From Antitrichia curtipendula (taxonomy: Eukaryota; Streptophyta; Bryopsida; Hypnales; Leucodontaceae): 64,000 nucleotides of DNA. The stretch covers positions 42,470,001 through 42,534,000 of the forward strand of contig OX579635.1 in NCBI GenBank assembly GCA_951230915.1, written 5' to 3'. Of the stretch, positions 26,660-35,996 are shown piece after piece. Position numbers and translations under genes: made by a program. The stretch's first letter is position 1; the number at the start of each line of letters is the position of its first letter. The notes beneath the pieces are model-generated. The model was not told the DNA's origin and ran no database searches. It saw only the letters and a program-made list of their open reading frames with translations.

Positions 26660-27205
26660 CTAATAAAACCAATCAAGTAACGCATAAGCAGTCTGTGACA
26701 GTGCCAAGACACCCAAAGCCACGACAGCTGCAACAGTCCCGGAAGGTCGAGACCCAGCGGCATCGTTTCCTTTGGGCGAAGGCGGCGTGGCAAGCGCAGG
26801 CGGCGGAGGTGGGAATGCGAGAAGACCCGGCGGGGCAGCGATGGAGGAGCCGGGCGGGACAGCGGGGCAGCTGGCCGTGTCGAAGGTGACGCCGCAGGCT
26901 GCGGGGAGGGCGTACGCTTTGGTGACGTTCACGGAGGAGGAGGCGCTCAGCTGGGCTACCACTTGGCAAAAGCAATCGGGGTTGTTGGTGTTGAGGATGG
27001 TGATGGCGGAGCAGCAAAGCAGACTGGGGGTGGCGTCCGTGCCCGTGACGTACGTGAGGCAGGGAACCAACGTGTTGGCCGCCGTGGTGCAATTGCTGGT
27101 GGTCTGTGCACTCGCTCCCGACACCAACAGCAGCAGCAGCAATGTCGTCGACATCATCAGCCCACAGTCGAAGCGCAACACCGCCATGTCGATCGATCTC
27201 TTCAA
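26660..27205 (-). CDS. GPI-anchored non-specific lipid-transfer protein (LTPG type)
   Basis: Single-exon gene, 181 aa. A hydrophobic signal peptide (LLLLLLVSGASA) ends near residue 33. The eight-cysteine motif follows in the order C39, C49, C64-C65, C78-x-C80, C104, C113, which is the nsLTP four-disulfide fold. After it come a Pro/Ser/Ala-rich linker (residues 115-155) and a hydrophobic C-terminal tail (GTVAAVVALGVLAL) preceded by small residues, which predicts a GPI anchor with attachment near 151-156. The family binds fatty acids in a hydrophobic cavity at the outer face of the plasma membrane and takes part in cuticle or wall lipid export. Met 7 (MAVLRF) is an alternative start. Coding DNA is much richer in G+C than its surroundings. 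A retrotransposon lies about 590 bp upstream. Confidence 0.9.
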   Translation of the reverse strand: MKRSIDMAVLRFDCGLMMSTTLLLLLLVSGASAQTTSNCTTAANTLVPCLTYVTGTDATPSLLCCSAITILNTNNPDCFCQVVAQLSASSSVNVTKAYALPAACGVTFDTASCPAVPPGSSIAAPPGLLAFPPPPPALATPPSPKGNDAAGSRPSGTVAAVVALGVLALSQTAYALLDWFY

Positions 27206-27780
27206 TCCACTGACTCAGTCACTGCACACGAAGATTGTTTCCCTCACGGAGATATCGATCACAAGTTTCCCAGATGATTCAATTCTGCTCGGGGGGTGAG
27301 GGAAAAGAAGGGGAAATTCAGTGAGTGACACAAATTATTCCCTGTTGGCAACACTACTGTACAATACTGTGAAGCGGGAATGGCAATCCGGGAGCCAGAG
27401 AAAATGGCCGCGTGCTGAGCGATGGCTTAGCCAGCTTGAGAAAGTGGAGATCTAACTAGCTCGAGAGGTGCAAGATTCTAGTGCGTCGGGGTGGATCGAT
27501 GAATCTACTGAAGTTAGTTGGCAACTGAAGTAAAGTGCGCCCGTGCCACCCTGCCGTGCGCTCGATGTGCGGATCCCCACTGATCGAGCTTCCTGGATGC
27601 TCTCAGGAGTCCGGGTTTAGGGTATTTTCAAAATATTCCGATCGGCGCGGGCGTGAACTTTGGTAGAACATTTATATTTATTTATTCCTCGTGCTGTATG
27701 CTTTCAGTTCATCTTTACAATCAATACCGGTACTCAATACCCCACTGGTTAAAGTCAAAATTGGTAGAAGGTTATCGAAA
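27206..27780 (-). promoter_or_regulatory. Upstream region of the LTP gene
   Basis: The 575 bp between the LTP start codon and the retrotransposon insertion point, presumably holding the promoter. G+C is moderate to 27650 and then falls. No specific element is claimed. Confidence 0.35.
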
Positions 27781-27792
27781 TATAGGTTACAA
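27781..27792. repeat. Target-site duplication, left copy
   Basis: TATAGGTTACAA here is identical to 38995-39006; the bases on either side differ. Together they bracket the retrotransposon. Confidence 0.8.
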
Positions 27793-27804
27793 TATATAGA
27801 AACT

Positions 27805-27826
27805 CCGGTCTTTCAAAAAAGGCCGG
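27805..27826 (-). other. 3'-terminal hairpin of the retrotransposon
   Basis: On the sense (minus) strand CCGGCCTTT and AAAGACCGG pair over nine positions (one G-U) around a four-base loop, about 13 bases from the 3' target duplication. Stringent LINEs use such terminal stem-loops for recognition by their own reverse transcriptase; that role here is inferred. Confidence 0.5.
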
Positions 27827-28004
27827 CGTGAATAAAGTGTCTGTTCGTATTGACAATGAGCCAATGTCCAAAGGATCAAGGGCCATTGATTCAAAACTAC
27901 TCTTCCCTTTCGAGAATAGACACTTTAGTTATCAGTAGCCAGTTTAAAGTATAAGGGTTTGGAGTGTTTGGGTGGAGAAATGGGTTATACTTATAAAGTG
28001 TTAG

Positions 28005-28286
28005 TTGGAGAAGGGTCACCAAGTCATGAGTTCAGAGGTTGGTTGGAGAGGAACTAAGTATCATGGTTATGTGGTCCGGGTTCGATTCTCGTCGGGCTCG
28101 TTTGAGCAGTGGCATGATATACATGGCTTGGTGCTGCTAGTGAACCTTATAAGGCAGGAATGTTGTTTCAACCAACCGGCCCCATCCCCCAATCTGAGAC
28201 AAGTGTTTGCATCCAGTGTTAGCACAAAAAGAGTGATCTTCATCACTAACTCTTTTGTTGTTATTTTATTTTATTTTTATTTATTT
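28005..28286 (+). repeat. tRNA-derived SINE-like segment inside the retrotransposon 3' region, antisense to it
   Basis: On the plus strand an A-box-like GAGTTCAGAGGTTGG (about 28028-28042) is followed about 35 bases later by a B-box GGGTTCGATTCTCG (about 28078-28091), the spacing of a tRNA-type pol III promoter. The segment ends in a T-rich run (28254-28286), as some plant SINEs do. Just before the tail, AAAAGAGTGAT and its inverse form a stem-loop (near 28228-28258). It could be a SINE inserted opposite to the LINE, or native 3' sequence of the LINE. Confidence 0.4.
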
Positions 28287-29924
28287 CTATTCTGTTGGGA
28301 GTGGTTGGTTGTTTTCTATTTTTCTTTTGTGCAGGATGATTGATCCAGCATATTGTATGGCAATGGTGTTGATTGCTTTAAAAGTGTTTTTCAAGGTCGA
28401 TTCAAGTAGATTAAGTTTGGTTTCAAGGAGTTTCATTGATGGAGCATGTGTTGTTCCTCTAGCTCCTGCTGTGATGACAATGAGTGGATCTACATTCCAT
28501 CCTTGGGCAATGATGTTATTGATTAAGGGTTGGTATTTTTGGATTTTGTTATCTATTGTTGTTTGTGAGAATCTGTCATTAGTGTATGTGAATTCTATGA
28601 GTTGTATAGTAAGATTGTTGTCTGGGTTGGGTGGTGGGTTGCTCTGGTAGGGGAGTCCTTTAACATATAGGATATCTGGTTTTAATCTGGCGTTGCAGTG
28701 ACATCTTTGTCTATCACAGGAGCAGGGTAGAAGCCATGAGGGAACTATGTTTTCTTGTGGGTTGTTGTTGAATTTTCCTGCATTCATGAGAATATAGCTT
28801 CTAGTTTTTTCGGTGGATAGGAATAGTTTTCTTAGTTCCCAAATTGCTCTGTTGTGTCTTTTGACTCTAAGGGCGTGGATGTGGTGTTGGGTACATTTGA
28901 GGAGTACGTGCAGCCATGTGTCCACATCATTGGAGTTGCATATGGAGCATGTGATAGATGGAAATCTTGTTCTACCAAAAAATAATTGTTTTCTAGCATT
29001 GCCCATGTATTGGCCGGTGCGGAATTTTAATAGGCTTGTTTTTTGGGAGTCTGTTATTTCGGGGTTATACCAAAATTCATTGGAAAGATCCTTATTAATG
29101 TCGGGATTAAGTGTCCATTTGCTAATATTTGGGAATCGTTGTGACAATGTAACAAGATTTTTATCACGATCGTTTTTGGTAATGTATGTTTTGAGGCATC
29201 TAACAGGACCTTTGTCAGGTCGTTGGGCTGGGCCTGGCCATTCGTCTTTTTGATAGTAGAACGGTGTAGTGTGCGCAAATTCATATGGTTTTGAGGCAAA
29301 TTTGTATTCCTTTGTGGTGCCATTTTTAGCAAGTCTGTCTGCTACTTCATTGCCTTCAATATTGACGTGGGCTTTAATTTTGTAGATAGTTGTAGGTTGT
29401 GTTCGGCTTTGTAACATTTCTACCATAGATTCCAATATGATTTTGTCTGCGTGGTTACGGTGGAGAGTAGGGTGTTTAAGTTCTGTGTTGAGAACGTACA
29501 GACAGTTTAGACAGTCGGTGAATATGTGTGCTGGTTCATTTGGGTATTTGGTAGTAATTATTCGTAGTGTTTTATGGATAGCCATTAGCTCGGCTCTAAA
29601 ACTGGTTTGGAGACCGGGTAATCGTTTTGAAATTTGGATTTCTTCTTTAGAGGGATTATATATACCATAACCCGCTTTTTCTCGTATCCAATGGCCATCT
29701 GCATGTTGTTTAGGTGGTATAAAGGATCCATCAGTGTAGTAGCTGTATTGTGGTAGGAATTTTAATTGTGTGTTAGTTGCATAGGCTGATAGTGGGGGTG
29801 TATATGTATTTGTTGGGTTGTAGTTTGTTGTGTGTGTAAGTTTGTCCCAATTGGAGTTTTTGTTCACTGCTACATTGTTGGGTGTTGGAGCAACGGTTTG
29901 TATGTGATATTGTGTTAGTTGCAT
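28287..29924 (-). other. ORF2 segment: RNase H, CCHC zinc motif and PD-(D/E)xK-like C-terminus
   Basis: In this 545-residue uninterrupted stretch (numbered from its first Met) the RNase H active site is complete: D65 (YYTDGS), E112 (RAEL), D137 (FTDC), D196 (NEVADRLAK). A zinc motif C326-x2-C329-x9-H339-x4-C344 follows, as in many LINE C-termini, then a Cys-rich SCDRQRCHC. From residue 416, KPDILYV, then LTIQLIEFTYTND (E444), then KYQPLINNIIAQGW and VITAGARG resemble the core strands of PD-(D/E)xK nucleases. RNase H assignment is firm; the nuclease-like fold is inference. Confidence 0.8.
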
Positions 29925-30908
29925 ATTTTGGAGGATCCTTGTGAGGGGGTGTATTTGGTTGGATGGACCGATGTTGTGATTTTGATGGTGTGTGCAGAAA
30001 ATACGTATTGCAAGGGGTTCAGTAGGGGGGCGTTTATTGAGCTCAGGTGGGATTGTTGGTTCATCATATGTAATAGTGTCTGTGGCGAAATGGGCAACGA
30101 CATGTGTGTCTTTGAATGGGCCAATATGTGGGGAGAAGTTCTGGTACCAATTTATGTCTGGGATGGCAAGTACAGTTATGGTGTTTGGGTCTTGTTTGGT
30201 TGCTAATCGTGCCCAATGTATGGCTTGTTGGGCCGTTTCCTCATTATGTGGGTGTGCAAAGCCGATGCCTTGTCATTTGTGTTCAAAAGCCTTGCCAAGT
30301 GAGCCAAATATTTTATCTCTTTCGAATGGGGAATAAAATTTTTTGATGTGTGTGGAGCATGTAATTGGTGAGGAGAAATATGAGTGGGAAACGTTGAATG
30401 TTGTTGTTAGGGAGTCTAAGATGGTTTGTGGGAGGGTGTGTTGTGAAGTTCGAAGTGGATTTTTATTGGATTTTTTATATTTGTATCTTTGATAGAGCCA
30501 AACGATTTCATTTTCAAATGTTTGTGTAGGTGGTGTTAGGCCATGTGTGGAATATATGTTTGTGTGATATTGTTTCCAGAGCCATTGTAATCTAGTGGTT
30601 GGGATGGTAATGAGGTAGTGGCCCGTATCTAGATATATGTGGGTGAGTTCGTTCTGTGTTTGTATGGTGTGTGTATTTGTCTGTATGTCCTTTTCTGGGT
30701 TGCATTCAGTAGTGGAAATGTATGTGAGTGGGATTGTTGTAGGTGGTGAGATGAATCGTGTATCTCTATGTTGTGTATGGTTAAAGTTTGCCGTAATGAT
30801 GTTTCTGTAGTATTTGTGTTTTTGGTTTGTGTAGTATTGTGTTAGTAGGGTAGTATTGTGTGTAATAGCCATTGGTACATTGAATGGGAAGAGATCTCTT
30901 TGTGGCAT
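29925..30908 (-). other. ORF2 segment: PCIF1/CAPAM-like methyltransferase domain
   Basis: The frame from 30908 continues through the TGA at 30273-30275 into the RNase H segment without a shift. Around the stop the sequence reads SYFSSPITC...FYSPFERDKIFGSLGKAF, stop, QGIGFAHPHNEETAQQAIHW, then TITVLAIPDINWY. This order (F-x-SP, D-x2-FGS, W-x-G, N-P-P-like turn, hydrophobic strand ending in a Pro-Asp/Trp segment) follows the pattern of PCIF1-type adenine methyltransferases. The catalytic NPPF is replaced by AHPHNE, so activity is doubtful. TGA sits where that family has Trp, a one-base change from TGG. The assignment rests on recalled family patterns, not on a search. Confidence 0.5.
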
Positions 30909-31339
30909 CCACTTAGTATAACTTGTGTTATCTTGAAGTGTCCATTGGCAGAGATAGGCATTAAATTTTTTTGAGATTTTGTATTTATCTTTTGTGGTCC
31001 GTTATAATATTTATGGGGAATCTGAGTGGGTTCTTATGAATATGTAGAGGTGGATTTTGTTGTTGTAATATTTGTGGTAGTGGGGGTTGGAGAGGATTGT
31101 CTGGATTTCTTAGGGTGAGACCTCGGTTGTCTGATATGTATTGTGCTTTGAGAGTTCGTATTATAGGGTGTCTTTGGCAAGAATTTGAACAATCTGGTGT
31201 ACACCTTGGGTAGCAAAAGAGTTGTTTTGCTATGATTAAGGCTGTTTTTTCTGTTTTACTTGGGGTTTTATAGTATGTTTTGAAGTCTTCAGGTGACATT
31301 AGGTTTGTGCCATTTGGGAGTGTAATGTGCTTAATTTTT

Positions 31340-33600
31340 TATATATTGTGTAATAGGAGTTTGTGTATCATTTTAAGAGATAGTTTGGGATTTATGTGTG
31401 GTAGAATGAGGGTGGTTTGGGACATCCATTCTTGTTCAAGTTCTGTTGCATGTAGTTGGAAGTTTTCTTTTATGCTTTTAAGGTGGATACCTGCTTCGTT
31501 TTTTAAGAGGAGTAGAGTTCGTGTTGTAGGTGATCTAACACAATCTTGTTGTTTGATTCTAGGGATGTTTTCTGCGCCGCCGTATTTGGCTAAGATATGA
31601 TGAGTGAGCCCTCTATATATTATTCCTAGTCTTCCTGGGTCGTTAAGGGCATTTCTAAGTTGTTCACTTATACAACGTAAATATGCGTTTGTAAGTGAGA
31701 AGGCTTCCAGCCCGAATAGTGTATGTGGAAGTTGTGCTATGACATTAGCAGTACATTTTGGTAGTCCGCATATGGTTTTTTGGATGCCGATGATCTTTTT
31801 ATCTAGTTTTTTTTATGGTGGGTAAGGAGTATGGAACTGCATGGAAGCTATAGGCTATGCCAGCTCTAATTACGGTGTCTACCATATTGATTTTTTGTTT
31901 TATTGTGGCTGGGCAGTTTATAAGTTGTGTGCATTGATCTGTGACTTTTTTAGTAGTAATATGTGTTTGTAGTTTCCATTTTAGTGAGGGTGCTAATTGG
32001 ATCCCTAAATAAGTGTAGGGTTCATTTTGGTGTAATACTGGTATAGGTTGGTTCCTGTAATTGATGTTCATGGCTTGTATTTGAGTTTTGAAGGTATCAG
32101 GTTTTGTTTTTGATTTGTTTGGACAGCCCGTGATTGCACATTTCTGTACTCCTAAGACCATGCCAGCCCATTCACAGTATTTGTCTAGCTTATTTAGTTG
32201 AGTTTGCAATGAGCGAATGTTATTTGATGCGGCTACTAAGTCATCGGCATATGCTGCGGAGCAGATAGTTATTTTAGATGTACCAAAACTGTATCCATTT
32301 TTGCTTTTTTGGAGCCATCTAAGTAATGGTTCTAGGAAAATAAGAAAAAGATAGGGGCTTAGAGTGTCTCCTTGGATGGTACCTCGTTGTATTGGTATGG
32401 GTTTGGTTGTGCCAAAATGTTCGCCAGTGACTTTTGTAGTGGATTGTGAATAGATATTTCCTATCAAGGCTACTGCATCTTTACGATATCCGAGGTCTGA
32501 CGTTATAGCTAGGAGTCTTGCATGGTCTATAGAACCAAAGGCATTTTTGAAATCTATGTATAGTAAATAAATATCTTGATTTGTGAACCGTGCATCTTCT
32601 AAGGCTGCAATGAGGAGCTGTAATTGTCGTGATGTGCTTCTTTCTGCTCTAAATCCTTCTTGGCTATCGTGTAGTATTTGGTGTTTTTCGCCATAGTCGG
32701 ATAGGATTAGAGTTAGAGTACTAGTGAAGAATTTGTAGATAGTATTTGCAAGTGCGATAGGCCTGTGGTTTTGTAATTGGGATGGGTCTCCTTTTTTATA
32801 GAGTAGTATAGTTAGACTAGTTTTCCATGATGCTGGTATTTGTTTTTGTTTATAGCAATGTTTAAAAAATAAGAAGAGTAGGTTGTGAAAACTTTGTGGC
32901 ATATTTTTTAGGTTTGAGTTTGGGATTGTGTCTGGGCCAGGGGTTTTGTTATTGGCTAAGTATTTTAGACAGAGGTCGTATGTTTCTTTGCTAAAATATT
33001 GGTGTAGAGGGATTTCTGGGGTTCCACGTTTATCTATTATGAAACCGTCTAAGTCGTGCCATGGGTATTGTCTCACTCCACATGTACAATGTGGTGGGTG
33101 TTCTGGTAGGTAGTAGCATGTTGGGACAGTGGGTCTGTTACTAATTGATTGTTGAATATGTATTTCGTTGGCGATGTCTTCTGGATTAGTAAGTAATTTG
33201 TTATGCCTGTCCATAATGCAGTCTAGTGGAGGTGTGTCCAGGTTTTTGAATACCTTTTTATTTATTTTTTTGGGACTTTTTTCGTAGAGTTGTCTATATT
33301 TTGAGAATGCTTTTTTGATACAATTTTGAGTGTATTGTGTTGTAATTTTGCGCGCCTGTATGTTTGCAGTTTTGGCTATTTCGGCAAGTGTTTTTGTCCA
33401 TTCTTGTTGGTTGGTTGTGTGTAATGTGGGAGGCGGTATATGGACGTGGGTATGGGTTCGTAGCTCCTCTATTATGGGGTGTGTTGTCCAGTTTGTGGTA
33501 TTTTTTGTTATATATATTGCTTTTCTGATTAGGTGGTACGTAGAGAGGTGAGCTTTCCATTGTTTTTTGTAGTTTCCTTGGTAGGAAGCCTCCTTGTTGT
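31340..33600 (-). other. ORF2 segment: reverse transcriptase and thumb
   Basis: The main frame (first Met at 33214, 471 residues to the break at 31807-31814) carries canonical motifs: ILLYKKGDPSQLQNHRPIAL, SQEGFRAERST, YIDFKNAFGSID (D221), GTIQGDTLSPYLF, and AYADDLVAA (YADD at 322-325), then the WAGMVLG and YLGIQL segments. Catalytic aspartates are all present. Upstream, the same frame extends to about 33600. Downstream, a one-base shift in an A8 run restores the thumb (IIGIQKTICGLPKC...). It copies the element's RNA at the nicked target. Confidence 0.92.
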
Positions 33601-34967
33601 TTTGTACGTTGTGTTAGTGGGGGGATCGGTGGTGCGCTGCAATTTGCGAGTATTTTGTGCGATATGCTTTGTATGAGGTGATCTAGTGTGGTGCATGCAA
33701 TGTGCCATTGTTGGTCCGTTAGGTGTTCATTAGTGAGAGTGACTGTGAGTTCGTTAATTTGGAGTGTGTGTTCTTCACAGAATTGTGTTTTGAATTGTTC
33801 TATGTTTTTTTGTGGGATAGGGTTTAATAGTCTTGGTAGTGTATTTTGTATCTGTGGTGAGGGACGTGCTAAAAGTGTATTTGGTGGTATATTTAATGTT
33901 ACTGGTGAGTGGTCTGAGTTTAGGTTGTGGTTATGATTTGTGGTAGCTGTATACAAAGCAATGTTAGGGGCGTTTATGTAGTAGCCATCTATTAGGCTAG
34001 TTTGGGTATAGTTTTGCCCCCCTTGTCTAGAGAATGTACTATTGGTGGGTATGTAAGTGAGTTGCAATGTGTCTGTGAATGTACGCCATTCTATGTCTTC
34101 TGGTTGAGGTGGGGTTATATTAGTTTCGTTTTGTCTGCCGACGAGGGCAATGTCTCTGTTGAAATCGCCACATAGAACATAAGTGTATTGTTGATGTAGA
34201 GAGGTTTGATATGTTATATTTTGTTGGATTCTTGGTATTAGTTGTAGATCGTCTATGTGGGAGGGCATATACATATGTAGTATTAGCCATGGTTTTAAAG
34301 GTTGATTGTTGATTTTTATTATTTGCAAATATGGTGAGAGTTCTGCAGGAGTTGGGATTTTGGTGACGTTGCCGGGGTATGCATATTTTTTGTGAATGAG
34401 GGTGAGTAGGCCGCCACGTCCTGGTGTGTATGGTTTTCTTTGTTGGATGCATCTAGTGAGTGCTAGTGTGTTGTTGAATATGAGTTTATATTGTGGGAAT
34501 AGTTTCTGGATGTAGTTTGTAGATTTTGTTGCTGTTATTTTGGTTTCTTGAATAGTTATTATTGCAGGAGTGTTTGGTGTATTTGGTATCAGTTGTTGAA
34601 GGTTGGGTAAAGCGGTATTAAGTGATCCGGCGTTCCATGTGGTGATGTATGTATTGGAGTTAGTTGTTTGTATGTTAGGTGGATGGGTTGGAGGTATGTT
34701 GGATATAGGAAGGGGGTGTGAGTATTCTTCCATAGTGTCGTTACATTTTAGTGTTTCGATGAGTAGGTTTTCAGGTAAGTATGGAAAATTATCGAGCATA
34801 ATTTGTAGAGTAGGTGGTACACTTGTTTGTTTGATGAATTTATATATTTCATTATGTATTGAGTTGGGGGGTTTAATAAGCTGCTGGTGTGTATTCTTAA
34901 ATTGTGTATATGGGTGTGGTGTTGTGATATGTCTTTCGGGTGGATTTTGTAGTAAGGTCATTCTCAT
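33294..34967 (-). other. ORF2 segment: APE-type endonuclease
   Basis: Apurinic endonuclease-like domain that nicks target DNA. All six hallmarks are visible (numbered from Met at 34967): TTWNAGSLN (N112), TIQETKI (E141), LHMYMPSH (Y233), LCGDFNRD (267-272), SLIDGYYI, and NSDHSPV. The frame loses coherence near 33600, after which the protein continues in another frame toward the reverse transcriptase. The first Met here is internal; the frame is open farther upstream to about 35080. Confidence 0.92.
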
Positions 34968-35283
34968 TAGTAGGGATGTGGTCCAGTCTGGGTTTAGTGT
35001 TTGTATTAGTAGCTGGTCACATGTCTGTAGTTGTGGGCTAATTGTGGTAATAAGTGTGAATAGAATTCTTGATGGTGGGTGGTGTTGGTTTTGATAAACA
35101 TATCATGATAAGTGTGGATAGGCAGTAGTTGCGTCAATGTGATGGATGTGTGTTGTTTAGTGTTGGGGCAAAGTTTTTTGCTAAGTGTTGGTATTCGGGT
35201 TGTAATTTGATTGTACATGGGATAAAATATATTTTGCATCTATTTTTATGTGCGGGAGGGTGCGTTGTAAGTATATCAGGCAT

Positions 35284-35343
35284 GGGTCCTGGGTTAGTTT
35301 CAATATCTCCACATAATATAAGTAGTAGGTGCATCTTAAGCAT
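35284..35343 (-). other. 2A ribosome-skipping peptide at the start of ORF2
   Basis: The peptide MLKMHLLLILCGDIETNPGP is encoded here; D-I-E-T-N-P-G-P occupies 35307-35284. It matches the 2A consensus D(V/I)ExNPG|P exactly, with the hydrophobic LLLILCG run seen before 2A motifs in invertebrate non-LTR elements. Ribosomes would skip the Gly-Pro bond, releasing a short or about 205-residue leader and starting the endonuclease-RT protein with proline. Start Met either at 35343 or farther upstream. Confidence 0.85.
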
Positions 35344-35996
35344 TCCAATGTTGATGCTTGGGGGGCAGTCTTTGTAGTATAATTGGTTGTGTGTTAGTAG
35401 TAGTGTGTGGGATTTTGTATGGGGAGTTATTTTTGTTTTCTTATAAGGTTTTTGTTTATTGTATATATTGTATGAGGTGTATATTGTAAGTATTGTATAT
35501 GGATTATTCGTGTTGGAGTATTTTTTCTTTGTGAGTATAGTGGTGTATGTATTGTAGAAAGTGTAGTTGGTGTGTTTGTCGTGTGTGTGGGTTGCATATT
35601 GTGCATTTTTAGTGTTATGTAGATTTGTTATTTTGGTTATTTGAATAGGTGGTTGTACAGTAGTAATTTTTTTCCTTGGTTTTGGTGTGGTATGTGGTTT
35701 TTTACTTAATTTTGTATGGATTTTTGTGTCGGAAAGTGTTTGTGTATTTTTGTTGTAGTATATGTGTATGTATGAGCATAATAGAGTTGAGTGTAAGCTA
35801 TGTGTGGGTTCTACTTGAGTGTTGTTATAGTATAAGATTGGAATGTAGACAATGTATGTATAGAAAAAATGTAGATGTCTGTTGAATAACAAAAGATAAG
35901 TGAAGTACAAAATGATGTATAAGAAGGTATGGGTGTTTCTTCTAAGGTATATGTCTAAAGCACTCTGTTTTTGGGTGATGGAGTTGGGAATCCAAA

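Larger units (their letters stand above)
28287..35343 (-). pseudogene. Retrotransposon ORF2 polyprotein, broken by frameshifts and one stop
   Basis: Reading on the minus strand, the same protein continues through six frame changes: twice between 35240 and 35060, near 33600, at the A8 run 31807-31814, near 31340 and near 31000; and one TGA (30273-30275). Between these breaks the frames are long and carry conserved motifs, so the polyprotein was intact recently. Domain order: 2A leader, APE endonuclease, reverse transcriptase with thumb, methyltransferase-like, RNase H, CCHC zinc motif, PD-(D/E)xK-like end; roughly 2,300 residues in all. At least two breaks are in homopolymer runs, where assembly error is as likely as mutation. 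An open frame reaches back to 35910, 87 bases after the ORF1 stop, but G-poor DNA stays open by chance. Confidence 0.85.

Noticed and set aside
26695..27299. Long plus-strand frames opposite the LTP gene
   Set aside because: Antisense shadows of a GC-rich exon whose minus-strand product has a full signal peptide, eight-cysteine motif and GPI signal.
28028..28091. A true tRNA gene
   Set aside because: Only the A and B boxes are recognisable; acceptor and anticodon stems do not pair, so it is at most tRNA-derived.
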